A DNA stretch of 64,000 nt from an uncultured Lachnospiraceae bacterium (GCA_905201915.1 CAJKQE010000002.1:43101-107100); one strand, 5' to 3'. Positions 15,973-25,459 are shown, counted from the stretch's first letter. Numbers and translations: made by a program. Notes: a model not told the origin generated them from the letters alone.

Positions 15973-17340
15973 GTGAAGCAAAAAGGAAGTATGACAGTAG
16001 CTATGAGTATTTTGCTGTTGGTTCTGTTGTCGCTTATTACAGTAAGTATTCAGTCGTCTCGAATAGCGTGCGCCAGAACGCAAGCTGTCAATAGTATGGA
16101 TACGGGACTTTATTCACTTTTTTCGGAATATGACAGAGAACTTTTAGAAAGGTATCATTTGTTTTTTCTGGATACTTCTTATCGTACCGGTACAGTGCAA
16201 ATATCTCAGGTATTAAATCATTTAGAGGATTATATGAGACCTGTTTTAGAGTCGGGTTTGACTAAGTGTGCTGTGCAGATATGTGCAGCAGACGGGTTTC
16301 GGATAGCATCGGATAAAAATGGAGCGGCAGTGAAACAGCAAATTGTTCGATATATGAAGGAAAACTTGGGAAATGCAGGTATAGAAGCTTTATTAAAAAA
16401 GACAGAGGAAGAAAAAAAGGAGTTAGAGGAACAAGAAAACATAAAAAATGGCGGAATGGAAGAATTAAATTCAGAAGAAACCATTCCTATGCCGGAAATT
16501 TCAGAGACAAATAACCCTTTAGAAATTATAAAAAGCTTTAAAGAAAATGGGTTTTTATCTTTTGTTTTACCAGATGGTGTAAATGTATCGGAAAAAACAG
16601 TAGACTTGTCTGCTTTTTTATCAAATAGGGAAAGACAACAGGGAATGGGAGAATTTCAAGAGCTGGAAATAGAAGAAAACTTTACAGATAAGATTTTTGT
16701 TCAGGAGTATGCTTTTGAGAAGTTTAAAAGCTTTACAGATGGAGCAGAAGCACCATTATCTTATGAAATGGAATATCTTTTAGGAGGAAAAAACAGTGAT
16801 AGAGAAAATTTATCTTCTGTTATAAAAAAACTTCTCATTCTTCGTGAAATCAGTAATCTGGCGTTTCTTTATACCAATCCACAGAAGCGAGGAGAAATTG
16901 CAGCATGTGCTTCTGCTTTATCTTTTCTTTTGCTTATACCTGAAGGTATGACTTTTGTACAAGGTGTTCTGGCAGCAGGATGGGCATACATGGAAAGCAT
17001 TGCAGATGTAAAATCATTACTTTCTGGTGGATGTGTGCCTCTGGTGAAAGATGTAGATAGTTGGAAGACACAGCTTTCTAATTTAAGAGCAGATACCGGA
17101 ATTTCTACAGAAAAAGGTGTTGATTATGAGGGATATTTGCGGATTTTGCTGTTAAGTGTATCAGAACAAAAGCTGATGATGCGAATTATGGATATGATAG
17201 AGGTTAATCTTAGACTGGAAAAAGGTAAGGAAAAATTTTCTTTTGATACCTGTATTGATGCTATTGCAGTAAGTTTTCAGATTGTGGGGCCAGAAAATAA
17301 AGTATGGCAGGCAGAAAGAATGTATTCTTACGATATGTAA
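15973..17340 (+). CDS. DUF5702-like Tad-associated membrane protein
   Basis: A 455-residue protein with a basic N-terminus and a single N-terminal helix (about 8-27, MTVAMSILLLVLLSLITVSI) followed by a large extracytoplasmic part. The segment SRIACARTQAVNSMDTGLYSLFSEYDRELLERYHLFFLD matches my memory of DUF5702 proteins, which accompany clostridial Tad clusters. The helix-first layout suggests a pseudopilin-like component. It starts with GTG at 15973 behind AGAGGTGA, 10 bases after flp. Function unknown; the pilus role is by context. Confidence 0.75.
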   Translation: MKQKGSMTVAMSILLLVLLSLITVSIQSSRIACARTQAVNSMDTGLYSLFSEYDRELLERYHLFFLDTSYRTGTVQISQVLNHLEDYMRPVLESGLTKCAVQICAADGFRIASDKNGAAVKQQIVRYMKENLGNAGIEALLKKTEEEKKELEEQENIKNGGMEELNSEETIPMPEISETNNPLEIIKSFKENGFLSFVLPDGVNVSEKTVDLSAFLSNRERQQGMGEFQELEIEENFTDKIFVQEYAFEKFKSFTDGAEAPLSYEMEYLLGGKNSDRENLSSVIKKLLILREISNLAFLYTNPQKRGEIAACASALSFLLLIPEGMTFVQGVLAAGWAYMESIADVKSLLSGGCVPLVKDVDSWKTQLSNLRADTGISTEKGVDYEGYLRILLLSVSEQKLMMRIMDMIEVNLRLEKGKEKFSFDTCIDAIAVSFQIVGPENKVWQAERMYSYDM

Positions 17341-17365
17341 AAAAGGAAAAGGGAGGTGGAAAACC

Positions 17366-18172
17366 ATGAAACAGAAAAAACAAAGAAAGGGGGTGGAAGT
17401 TCTCCGGCAAAAGGCAAGTTTAACTGTGGAGTGTGCGGTTGTTCTGCCTCTTTTCTTTTTTGCTATGATAATACTGGCAGGACTTTTGGATTTATACAGA
17501 ACAACAACCATGATACAGAGTATCTTGTGTGAAAGTGCAAAAGAGTTGGGAATGTACGCATATTGTAATGAGGAAGACACACAGTCTCCGGTGGGAACAG
17601 TCAGCAATCGTATTTGTCAGATTTATGCTAAGAAAAAGATAAAAGAAGAACTTGCAGATGAAAATTTACTGGGGATTATGGGTGGAGTCAATGGGATAAA
17701 ATTGTCACAATCTTCCTATGAAAACGGAATGATTTCTCTAAAAGCGTTCTTTTTCTATCAGGCACCTTTTACACGTCTTCAGACTTTTCCTGTCAGAATT
17801 CAGGTACAGGGACAGGCAAGAGCGTGGATTGGTTATACATCTAAAGAAGAATTATTTCAGACCGAAGAAATGGTATATGTTACAGATTGGGAAAGTGTTT
17901 ATCATACCAGTGCTTCCTGTAGCCATTTAAGTCTTTCTGTACAGGGAATGCCTTCTTCAGAGGCTGAACAGAAGAAAAACATATATGGTGGGAAGTATCA
18001 TGGCTGTGAGAGATGTATGGAAGCAGGAGAGAAACCTGAAATAGTTTATATTACGCCTATGGGAAATCGTTATCATAAAGATAAAACATGTGGTGGATTA
18101 ACACGTCATGTCAAGTTGCTGAAAAAATCTCAAGCACAACATTTGAATATCTGTGAGAGATGCGGAGGATAA
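17366..18172 (+). CDS. TadE-like pseudopilin with two C-terminal Cys/His repeats
   Basis: A 268-residue protein. Residues 17-45 (ASLTVECAVVLPLFFFAMII) form the Tad pseudopilin signature with a Glu at the helix start. The ATG at 17366 follows GGGAGGTGG; readings starting further upstream have no ribosome site. The C-terminal third holds two related motifs, VYHTSASCSHL...GCERC and RYHKDKTCGGL...ICERC. They resemble small metal-binding or disulfide-stabilised knuckles that would lie outside the membrane. It is probably a minor pilin or tip component. Confidence 0.78.
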   Translation: MKQKKQRKGVEVLRQKASLTVECAVVLPLFFFAMIILAGLLDLYRTTTMIQSILCESAKELGMYAYCNEEDTQSPVGTVSNRICQIYAKKKIKEELADENLLGIMGGVNGIKLSQSSYENGMISLKAFFFYQAPFTRLQTFPVRIQVQGQARAWIGYTSKEELFQTEEMVYVTDWESVYHTSASCSHLSLSVQGMPSSEAEQKKNIYGGKYHGCERCMEAGEKPEIVYITPMGNRYHKDKTCGGLTRHVKLLKKSQAQHLNICERCGG

Positions 18173-18176
18173 AAGC

Positions 18177-18623
18177 ATGAAAATGAAATGGTTGGTACAT
18201 TTGTGTATTCTTTTTCTGTGCAGTGTGGAAGATGGGAAGCAAAAGACAGTTGCTTTGTGGAAAATTTGTTTTTATGGGATTTTTGTAATAGGTACATTGC
18301 TGGGAGAAATATTTTTGCAAAATGGAAATCAGTATGAAAAATTGATAACGGCTCTTATAGGAAGTATTCCGGGCATTTTTTTCTTTGCAATTAGCAGAGC
18401 GTCCAGTGAGGCAGTAGGCTATGGAGATTGCTGGATTATTTTGATTATGGGAGTATCTGTGGGGCTTTGCAATACTTTAGGAATTTTATCAATAGCACTT
18501 TTTGCTACTTTTCTATGGGCGGTTTTTATTTTTGTATGGAAAAGAGGAAGACGAGACAGGGAAATTCCATTTCTTCCTTTCTTGACAATGGGAATGGCAG
18601 GTGCTTATGTATGGATGATATAA
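18177..18623 (+). CDS. Second A24-type prepilin peptidase
   Basis: A 148-residue polytopic membrane protein. Asp19 (CSVEDGKQKTV) and Asp84 (in AVGYGDCW, a GxGD motif) match the two catalytic aspartates of A24 peptidases, and the C-terminal PFLPFLTMG fits that family too. The ATG at 18177 follows GGAGG, four bases after the previous stop. The cluster therefore encodes two such peptidases; one may be specialised for pilin and one for the pseudopilins. Confidence 0.75.
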   Translation: MKMKWLVHLCILFLCSVEDGKQKTVALWKICFYGIFVIGTLLGEIFLQNGNQYEKLITALIGSIPGIFFFAISRASSEAVGYGDCWIILIMGVSVGLCNTLGILSIALFATFLWAVFIFVWKRGRRDREIPFLPFLTMGMAGAYVWMI

Positions 18624-19027
18624 AAAAATTAAAGTTAAAAGGAAGTTATACAGTGGAAATGGCATTAATAAGTGGGGTATGGCTTTTGGTGATTTTTGCG
18701 TCTTTATTTTTGATTTGGGGTACGCAGATGAAAGTGTGGAAAACAGCACAAATCTGTGAGATTTCTGTATATGGAAGTGGTCGTGTTTTGATAAATGAAG
18801 AAAATGGAGTAAACGAGACAAGGAAAAGAGTAGCTGATATGCAGGAAACATATACCGTGAGTGGAGGAAAAGAAGAAATTTCTGTGGGGTTTCAAAAAAA
18901 TCTTCATATTCCATTTCAAAATTTGAATTGGAATATGAAAGAGCAGTGGAGATGTAAGGTAATAAAGCCTGTGGATTTCATTGAAAAAGTACAAAAACAC
19001 CGTAGATTTTCGCAAAACATAAAATAA
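18611..19027 (+). CDS. TadE/TadG-like pseudopilin, 138 residues
   Basis: A small membrane protein whose N-terminus KLKGSYTVEMALISGVWLLV (residues 8-27) has the Tad pseudopilin pattern: basic residues, Gly-Ser-Tyr-Thr-Val-Glu, then a helix. The rest is extracytoplasmic and beta-rich. The ATG at 18611 overlaps the upstream peptidase gene by 13 bases and has GCAGGTG before it. Longer readings in this frame start inside the peptidase gene and are not supported. Together with the two preceding proteins it gives the cluster three pseudopilin-like proteins besides Flp. Confidence 0.75.
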   Translation: MDDIKKLKLKGSYTVEMALISGVWLLVIFASLFLIWGTQMKVWKTAQICEISVYGSGRVLINEENGVNETRKRVADMQETYTVSGGKEEISVGFQKNLHIPFQNLNWNMKEQWRCKVIKPVDFIEKVQKHRRFSQNIK

Positions 19028-19054
19028 AAAAGTAGTAGAAGGGGGTTAAACACT

Positions 19055-20290
19055 TTGGAGATTACTTTTAAGAGAAATATGAGCTGTAATTTTGCTGTTT
19101 TGCCATTAGAAAATCCGTTAAAAGATAATTATCAAACTCATATTTTATTGGAAAATCAGGTGTCTGGATTGCTCCCCTGTAAAATGCAGCGGATAAACGG
19201 AAAAGAATATCTCTATTATGAAATTACAGGGAGCCAGAGTCTTACAAACCTGTATGAGAAGGGGAAATTTGATAAAAATACATTGAAAGAACTTTTTCTG
19301 CAAATAGTTGCTACTTTAGAGAGGCTAGATGAATATTTACTAAATCGAGATTTCCTGCTTTTAAATCCTATGTATATATATAAAAATTTGGATAAAGATA
19401 CCTATTATTTTTTCTGGTTTCCAGAGCAAAAAAATACGATAGAAGAGGAATTTTGTATTCTGACAGAATATTTGTTGCCCAAAATTGAGCATAAGGATAA
19501 AGGTGCAGTGACAATTGGTTATGGTATGCATAAGCTTGCAGTGGAAAATCGTATTCAGCCGGATTATGTACACCAGCTTCTTTATGGTGAAACAGAAGAT
19601 AGAAATATTGATTTTAAAATAAAAAACGAGGAAGAACAGAAAGAAAGGGAAAAAATTTTAGATGATTTTTATAAAGATGATGAGGAAGAAGAATTTCCCG
19701 TAAAAAAAATATTTGTGGTGGGAATTCTTTTTATAATTGGAATTGTTTTCTTTTTTGTAAGATATTTGTCTGGCATGGGAATACGTTATTTAGGAATTGC
19801 AGCAGTTTTTATTATTGCCTTTGTTATTGCTATGGGTGTGTTAATCTATATTTTGAAATATAGAAGTCATGATTTTGAGAACCATAGTTTTGAGGAAATT
19901 AAGAAAGAAAAACAGGAGGAGTTACCGGAGGATTTCGGGAAAACTGTACTTTTACAGCCTGAAGTTAAAGGAAAATCCTACCTTTTAGAAATAGAAACAG
20001 GAAAGAAGTTTTTTCTGGAAAAAGAGAATACGATTATAGGGAGTCAAAAAGAAAAGGTAGATATCTATTTGAATGCATCTACAATCAGCCGTATTCATGC
20101 AAAAATTATTTGTCGTAATAATCAGACATTTTTAATTGACTTAAATTCAAGAAATGGAACAGAATTAGATGGAGAAATATTGCAGCCGGAAACTGAATAT
20201 TTATTAAAAGAAGAAAATATTATTGATTTTGCAGAAAAAAGGTATTTATATATTGACAAATCTAATGCTGAGTTTGGAAAAATGTGGTAA
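19055..20290 (+). CDS. FHA-domain membrane protein (DUF6382-like N-terminus)
   Basis: A 411-residue protein in three parts. An N-terminal cytoplasmic domain (about 1-200, EITFKRNMSCNFAVLPLE) resembles DUF6382, as far as I can tell. Two membrane helices follow (about 217-239 and 245-268). A C-terminal FHA domain (about 320-400) carries STISRIHAKI and LNSRNGTELDG, the phosphothreonine-binding loops. Both soluble domains should face the cytoplasm. It starts with TTG behind GAAGGGGG. FHA proteins often read Ser/Thr kinase signals, but no kinase gene is in the window. Its place right after the pilus genes suggests control or assembly of the pilus. Confidence 0.82.
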   Translation: MEITFKRNMSCNFAVLPLENPLKDNYQTHILLENQVSGLLPCKMQRINGKEYLYYEITGSQSLTNLYEKGKFDKNTLKELFLQIVATLERLDEYLLNRDFLLLNPMYIYKNLDKDTYYFFWFPEQKNTIEEEFCILTEYLLPKIEHKDKGAVTIGYGMHKLAVENRIQPDYVHQLLYGETEDRNIDFKIKNEEEQKEREKILDDFYKDDEEEEFPVKKIFVVGILFIIGIVFFFVRYLSGMGIRYLGIAAVFIIAFVIAMGVLIYILKYRSHDFENHSFEEIKKEKQEELPEDFGKTVLLQPEVKGKSYLLEIETGKKFFLEKENTIIGSQKEKVDIYLNASTISRIHAKIICRNNQTFLIDLNSRNGTELDGEILQPETEYLLKEENIIDFAEKRYLYIDKSNAEFGKMW

Positions 20291-20340
20291 AATAAAAATG
20301 ACAAGCAAAAAAGATAGATAATCATAAAAGTAAAGGAAGA

Positions 20341-21006
20341 ATGATGAATACAGAAAATAATTATTCAGGAATGCCAAGAAGCAAAACAGAAAATGAGATT
20401 AGGTATTTTTTGAGAAAGAGAAAGGAAGTTCCTGTAAATACCCTTTTGATTACTGTTAATCTATTGGTATTTTTACTGGTAGAATTAACAGGTTCATCAT
20501 TGAACAGCTATCATATTCTACATTGTGGGGGCTGTTATATGCCAGCAGTTTTACAGGAGCATGAATATTATCGTTTGATTTCCTCTATGTTTTTACATTT
20601 TGGTATTCAGCATCTGGGGAATAATATGCTGGTTTTGCTGTTTTTGGGAGACTGTTTGGAAAGAAATATAGGTAAAATAAAATATTTGCTTATTTATTTC
20701 TTTGGTGGTATTGGAGCAAATATTTTGTCCATATATTTGGAAATAAAAAATGGCAAATATTTTATTTCAGCAGGAGCATCCGGTGCAGTTTTTGCGGTAA
20801 TTGGAGCTCTTATCTATATTGTCATTGCAAACAGAGGAAGGATTGAAAATTTTACCACTAGACAATTAATTGTCATGGCCGGATTAAGTTTGTACTTTGG
20901 AATGACAAGTACAGGTGTGGATAATGCGGCACACTTTGGTGGATTGGTGAGTGGATTTATTTTATCTGTTCTTTTTTATCACAGAGGTTATCAAAAAAGA
21001 TTATAA
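20341..21006 (+). CDS. Rhomboid-family intramembrane serine protease
   Basis: A 221-residue six-helix rhomboid. The catalytic Ser147 lies in GASGAVFAVIG and His198 in AAHFGGL. A stretch resembling the HxxxN region (QHLGNNMLVLLFLGDCLE) lies before them. Rhomboids cut transmembrane helices within the membrane. The gene is 50 bases after the FHA gene and in the same direction, so a role in processing or turnover of Tad membrane proteins is plausible but unproven. Two start codons (20341, 20344) are adjacent. Its end overlaps the converging kinase gene by six bases. Confidence 0.9.
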   Translation: MMNTENNYSGMPRSKTENEIRYFLRKRKEVPVNTLLITVNLLVFLLVELTGSSLNSYHILHCGGCYMPAVLQEHEYYRLISSMFLHFGIQHLGNNMLVLLFLGDCLERNIGKIKYLLIYFFGGIGANILSIYLEIKNGKYFISAGASGAVFAVIGALIYIVIANRGRIENFTTRQLIVMAGLSLYFGMTSTGVDNAAHFGGLVSGFILSVLFYHRGYQKRL

Positions 21007-21738
21007 AAGCTGTTGTATAGGCAGTAGAACGGTAAATTCAGTGCCTTTTTCAGGAACAGATTGGAAAGAAATGCTTCCATTGTGGGCTTCTGCAATTCTT
21101 TTGCAGATAGGAAGTCCAAGACCAGTGCCTTCCTGTTTATGGGTAATGAATGGTTCAAAAAGGTCTTCTTGATATAAAACAGGAATTCCGCTTCCATTAT
21201 CTTTGATAGAAAGAACAAGATGATTTTTTTGGGAAGTTAGAGAACAGTGAATAACTCCCTTTGTTTTAATAGCTTCTGAGGAATTTCTTAAAAGATTTAA
21301 AATTAGCTGAGACATTTTGGTTTTATCTGCTTGAATGATAGGCAAATTTGGCTCAATATTTAAAACAAGAGAAACATTGTAGTTTTCTAAAGTGGGTAAA
21401 CTAGAAGCAACCAGATTTTCCAGAAGTTCTGATAGGTCTAATTCTTGAAGATTTAGCTTTCCAGAATTATTAAAGCTGGAAAATTCATTAAGAAGCGTTT
21501 TCAGAAAATCCATGTTTTCCATAATTTTACCCCAGTATTTATCTTCTTTTAATTCGGGATGGTGAGATTCTAATAGCTGTAAAAAGCTGTTGATTAATGT
21601 TACCGGATTTCGGATTTCATGAGACATATGAGATAATGTAAATTGCTGTTGTGCTTGAAGTTCTTCATATAACTGACGATAATCAGGTTCTTCCTTTGTA
21701 GTAATATTTTGATTAGATTGATTTATTTGAGTGTTCAT
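21001..21738 (-). CDS. Soluble sensor histidine kinase
   Basis: A 245-residue kinase with only the core parts. After an N-terminal coiled coil, the phospho-acceptor His40 sits in SHMSHEIRNP. The ATPase domain has LILNLLRNSSEA, DNGSGIP and GTGLGLPI. No membrane helix or sensor domain is visible, so it senses something inside the cell or receives a signal from a partner protein. It resembles the KinB/YcbM-like minimal kinases of clostridia. No response regulator gene is adjacent. The start is fixed by GGGGGTAAAT before the ATG. Confidence 0.88.
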   Translation of the reverse strand: MNTQINQSNQNITTKEEPDYRQLYEELQAQQQFTLSHMSHEIRNPVTLINSFLQLLESHHPELKEDKYWGKIMENMDFLKTLLNEFSSFNNSGKLNLQELDLSELLENLVASSLPTLENYNVSLVLNIEPNLPIIQADKTKMSQLILNLLRNSSEAIKTKGVIHCSLTSQKNHLVLSIKDNGSGIPVLYQEDLFEPFITHKQEGTGLGLPICKRIAEAHNGSISFQSVPEKGTEFTVLLPIQQLL

Positions 21739-21877
21739 ATTTACCCCCTTTTTATTTTTTCAAAAACAAGTGTAACATCCTTGTTTTTAAATGGCAAATA
21801 GTTTTATATGCCAAAATTCGACAAAACAGGAGTAATATTTACAGGTTTTTATTCGGATATATAAGTGAAAGGAGATT

Positions 21878-22291
21878 ATGAAAATGAAAGACTGTATTTT
21901 TTGCAAAATTGCAAACGGAGAAATACCAGCCGCAACACTTTATGAGGATCAGGATTTTAGAGTAATCTTAGATCTGGGACCTGCCAGTAAGGGCCATGCT
22001 CTAATTCTACCAAAGGCTCACTTTGAGAATTTGTATGAATTACCTGATGATTTGGCAGGAAAAGCTTTGGTATTAGCAAAAGAAGTGACAAAGAAAATGA
22101 AAAAAGTGTTAAATTGTGATGGCTACAATGTAGTACAAAACAACGGAACAGCAGCAGGACAGACGGTATTTCACTTCCACATGCATTTAATTCCGAGAAA
22201 TGAAAATGATGGTGTGGGAATTACATGGGAACCAGGCACTCTTAAACCAGAAGATAGAGATGAGATTTTAGAAAAATTTTCTCAAATCTGA
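21878..22291 (+). CDS. HIT-family nucleotide hydrolase
   Basis: A 137-residue histidine-triad protein with HFHMHLIP, its three histidines at 99, 101 and 103. The N-terminal CIFCKIANGEIPA is typical of the Hint branch, which cleaves aminoacyl- or other adenosine phosphoramidates. It starts 5 bases after GGAG and is followed 10 bases later by the sigma factor gene, so the two are probably co-transcribed. Confidence 0.92.
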   Translation: MKMKDCIFCKIANGEIPAATLYEDQDFRVILDLGPASKGHALILPKAHFENLYELPDDLAGKALVLAKEVTKKMKKVLNCDGYNVVQNNGTAAGQTVFHFHMHLIPRNENDGVGITWEPGTLKPEDRDEILEKFSQI

Positions 22292-22301
22292 AAATTAGAA
22301 G

Positions 22302-22874
22302 TTGGATAAAGAGATGACAGAAGAGAAGTTTCGAGAAATCTATCGTCAACATTATCAAATAGTGGAAAAGGTAGTGTATAGTATTTTGCGTGATATTGAC
22401 TTTGCGGAAGACGTAAGCCAAGAAGTTTTTATTTCATTTTTGAAAAAAGCAGATACTTTACAGGAAGAATACCATAGGCAATGGTTGATAGTAAATGCAA
22501 AGAGAAAAGCCATTGACTTTTGCAGAAAATCATATCAAGTACATGAAGTAACTGCAGGAGCTTCAAATGAAGAAGAACTTTTCGCAGAGGAAGGAATTAT
22601 GTGGACTTCAAATCGTTCAGAAAAACAATCATCTGTGGAGGAAGAAACAACAAAGAAGCTTGTTATGCAAGAGTTTACGGGAAAATTTTTTGAAGATTTG
22701 GAAAAGAAAAATAGTCAGTGGTACGAAATTGTTATGAAAATGAATGTAGAAGGTCAAAATGCATTAGAAACTGCCCGTGCCCTTGGCATTTCAGTAGAAA
22801 GTCTGAGAGCCAAAAGGCACAGGATAAAAGTTTGGATTAATAAGTATTACAGAAATAAGTTTGAAGACTTATAA
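22302..22874 (+). CDS. ECF-like sigma-70 family sigma factor
   Basis: A 190-residue sigma factor. Region 2 is visible as [25 protein letters not shown] and region 4 as [32 protein letters not shown], separated by an acidic linker of about 60 residues. The TTG at 22302 and an ATG at 22314 are both possible starts; neither has a strong ribosome site. The likely partner is the DUF4367-type protein encoded at 24029, on the same strand but separated by murG on the other strand. The stop overlaps the converging murG stop. Confidence 0.82.
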   Translation: MDKEMTEEKFREIYRQHYQIVEKVVYSILRDIDFAEDVSQEVFISFLKKADTLQEEYHRQWLIVNAKRKAIDFCRKSYQVHEVTAGASNEEELFAEEGIMWTSNRSEKQSSVEEETTKKLVMQEFTGKFFEDLEKKNSQWYEIVMKMNVEGQNALETARALGISVESLRAKRHRIKVWINKYYRNKFEDL

Positions 22875-23942
22875 AGTCTTGTTTACTGCGTCTTCAAAGA
22901 GCTGGACAATCTGTTGAATAGAGTCCTTATGCTTACTGGAAGACATAGCTGTAATATAAGCTTCTCGGTTTTCATATAAATCACGGACAGCGCTTAATAA
23001 TATGTCATTAGTAAGTTCTTCTTCTTCCAGAACTTTGCTGTAACCAAGCTGTTCAAAAGAACGGGCATTTAAAATCTGATCTCCACGACTTGCTCGTGCG
23101 GAAAGTGGAATTAAGAGGTTAGGCTTGTTTAAAGCACTAAGTTCACAAATTGCATTTGCACCTGCACGGGAGATAACAAGATCGGCTAGAGCAAATAAAT
23201 CAGCAAGTTCTTGTTTGATATATTCATATTGTACATATCCCTTAACGTTAGATAAAGTTTCATCAACTTTATCTTTTCCGCAGAGGTGGATTACCTGAAA
23301 GTCTTTTAATAATTCAGGGAGGATTTTTCTGACTGCATCATTGACAGCAGCAGCACCAAGACTGCCACCTATGATAAGGATAACAGGTTTATCTTTAGAA
23401 AGACCTGTAAACTCCAGAGCTTTTTCTGGGTTTCCTTCCAGTAATTCTTGACGGATAGGTGTTCCTGTGAGAACAGCCTTGTCCTCAGGAAGATGAGAAA
23501 CCGTTTCGGGAAAGTTGCAGCAAACTTTTGTTGCAAAAGGAATGGATATTTTGTTTGCAAGTCCCGGTGTCATGTCAGACTCATGGATAAAGGTAGGTAT
23601 ATGTTTTTTGCTTGCTGCAATTACAACAGGCACTGTGACAAATCCACCTTTAGAGAATACAACATCAGGTTTTAACTGCTTCATTAATTTTTTAGCTTCA
23701 AAGAAACCTTTTATAACTCTGAACGGATCAGTAAAATTTTTGACATCAAAGTAACGGCGTAATTTACCGGAAGAAATTCCATAGTAAGGAATGTTAAGTT
23801 CTTCAATGAGCTTTCTTTCCATACCTTCGTAAGAGCCGATATAAGAAATTTTGTATCCCAGTTCTTTTAAACGTGGAATCATAGCTATATTTGGGGTAAC
23901 GTGTCCGGCAGTTCCACCGCCGGTAAGTACGATATGTTTCAT
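22869..23942 (-). CDS. murG: UDP-GlcNAc:lipid-I N-acetylglucosaminyltransferase MurG
   Basis: A 357-residue GT28 enzyme that adds GlcNAc to lipid I, the last cytoplasmic step of peptidoglycan precursor synthesis. Motifs: the N-terminal glycine loop [12 protein letters not shown] (residues 7-18), [18 protein letters not shown] and the UDP-GlcNAc site [11 protein letters not shown]. The ATG complementary to 23940-23942 is chosen because AGGAGG lies just before it; a longer reading adds 23 unrelated residues. It stands alone, away from a dcw cluster, and lies between a sigma factor and its likely regulator. Confidence 0.96.
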   Translation of the reverse strand: MKHIVLTGGGTAGHVTPNIAMIPRLKELGYKISYIGSYEGMERKLIEELNIPYYGISSGKLRRYFDVKNFTDPFRVIKGFFEAKKLMKQLKPDVVFSKGGFVTVPVVIAASKKHIPTFIHESDMTPGLANKISIPFATKVCCNFPETVSHLPEDKAVLTGTPIRQELLEGNPEKALEFTGLSKDKPVILIIGGSLGAAAVNDAVRKILPELLKDFQVIHLCGKDKVDETLSNVKGYVQYEYIKQELADLFALADLVISRAGANAICELSALNKPNLLIPLSARASRGDQILNARSFEQLGYSKVLEEEELTNDILLSAVRDLYENREAYITAMSSSKHKDSIQQIVQLFEDAVNKTL

Positions 23943-24028
23943 GGTGTTCCTCCTGATTAGTTCAAAATAGTAACTATAAGATAATATGATACAGTTATGA
24001 AAAAAAGTCAAGGAAAGATAGGAGTTTC

Positions 24029-24946
24029 ATGGGGAAATCAGAAGAAAATGAGAAAAAATGTGAAACCTTTTTTACTAAAAATTTGAATGATGAAGAATTA
24101 AATCAGAAAATTTTGGAGGAATTTTTGAAAGAGGCAGAAGAAATTGAAAAAGAGGCGGAAGAAATTTCAAAATCTTTGGAATGTGAACCTACAGAAGAGG
24201 GCTTTCAAAAATTAATGGCCGAAATTAGAAGACGTGAGTCAATTGAAAACACAAACAATTATGTAACAAATGTAGATGATAGAGAAAAACACACCAATAA
24301 AGTAAAAGAATTAAAAAATGCAAAGTGGTATATGAACAAAAGCAATACCAAACAGGGAAATACAGGGAGAAAAAGAGTGATACGTTGGGCTTCTGTTGCA
24401 GCAGCAGTCATAATTGGAGTATTCGGCATTTCCATGACCAGTGAGGCAAACAGAGCGTACATCATGAGGGAGATGAATGAGCTGTTTGGAAATGATGTGA
24501 ATACACGAGTGAATAATATTGACGTATTGGAAAGTGACAGGACAGAACAGTACATTCGTGAGGAAATTGAAGATACTTTAGGGATTAAAATGCCGGAATT
24601 ATTCTATATGCCGGATAAACTGGAATACCAAACATATAGTTTAGATAAGGAGGCAGGAGCCGGAATTTTACAGTATTCCTATGGTGAGCAAATAATATTT
24701 TTAACAGCATGTTTGAATGAAAATAAAGCTTCTGTCTTAAATCAAAATGATAGTGGTTTTTTAGTGGATATCTTTCAAAATGATTTTATACCGGAATTAA
24801 AGATTACTTTATGGAAGATAGAGGAAAAAGAAGATAAGACGCCTATATATGCTTTGAAATGGGAGTACAAAAACTGCTATTATGAGTTTTTTGGGGAAAT
24901 AAAGGAAAAGGAAATGGAGAATATAGCTAAAAATATTGTATATTAG
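24029..24946 (+). CDS. DUF4367-like anti-sigma membrane protein
   Basis: A 305-residue protein with an acidic N-terminal cytoplasmic part (helical, EEIEKEAEEISKSLE) and one membrane helix at about 120-138 (RWASVAAAVIIGVFGISM). The extracytoplasmic domain has the beta pattern of DUF4367 (LPDKLEYQTY-like segment, then LQYSYGEQIIFLTA). Such proteins pair with ECF sigma factors as membrane anti-sigma or stress sensors. The start follows AGGAG. It is divergent from murG, and the small secreted protein gene follows 18 bases later, probably in the same operon. Confidence 0.72.
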   Translation: MGKSEENEKKCETFFTKNLNDEELNQKILEEFLKEAEEIEKEAEEISKSLECEPTEEGFQKLMAEIRRRESIENTNNYVTNVDDREKHTNKVKELKNAKWYMNKSNTKQGNTGRKRVIRWASVAAAVIIGVFGISMTSEANRAYIMREMNELFGNDVNTRVNNIDVLESDRTEQYIREEIEDTLGIKMPELFYMPDKLEYQTYSLDKEAGAGILQYSYGEQIIFLTACLNENKASVLNQNDSGFLVDIFQNDFIPELKITLWKIEEKEDKTPIYALKWEYKNCYYEFFGEIKEKEMENIAKNIVY

Positions 24947-24964
24947 CTGTAAGAAGGAGAAAAA

Positions 24965-25459
24965 ATGAAAATTTTAAAAAGCGGTAAAATTTTATTAAGA
25001 AATATATTGACAATAGTTTTAGTTTTTGCAGTGAATGTAACCGTTTTCGCAAATGGAAATGATTTAAAGGAAGATGTAAATGATAACTTTGAACTTATTA
25101 GCGAAAAATGCTCAGAAGTGAGCTTATATAATAGTGCCAGAGGGAATATTCTCAATCAAGGAACTGCGAAAGTAACAGATAATGGAAATGGAAGTGTCAA
25201 TGTTTATGGAGCTGTATATGGGAGAGTAACATGTGACAAGTTGACTTTGAAGTTGACATTACAGAGATATTCCAATGGGAGTTGGTATAATATAAGAACT
25301 TTTTCTGATACAGCTTATAATACAGCATTGTTGACAAAAAGTTACAATGTACAAGTGACAAGAGGCTATCATTATCGTGTAAAAGCTGTATGTGCGGCTC
25401 AAAAAGGGAGCACAACTGAAAGTAAATCACCAACTACAGATGGTATCTATATTAACTAA
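24965..25459 (+). CDS. Small secreted protein, DUF6147-like
   Basis: A 164-residue protein with a signal peptide (ILLRNILTIVLVFAVNVTVFA) and a likely cut after residue 29. The mature part has a beta-sandwich look: ILNQGTAKVTDNGNGSVNVYG, then LTLQRYSNGSWYNIRTF and YHYRVKAVCAA. This pattern recalls DUF6147 secreted proteins of gut clostridia. It has two conserved Cys in the mature part's core. It is the likely output gene of the sigma/anti-sigma pair, being cotranscribed with the anti-sigma-like gene. Function unknown. Confidence 0.65.
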   Translation: MKILKSGKILLRNILTIVLVFAVNVTVFANGNDLKEDVNDNFELISEKCSEVSLYNSARGNILNQGTAKVTDNGNGSVNVYGAVYGRVTCDKLTLKLTLQRYSNGSWYNIRTFSDTAYNTALLTKSYNVQVTRGYHYRVKAVCAAQKGSTTESKSPTTDGIYIN

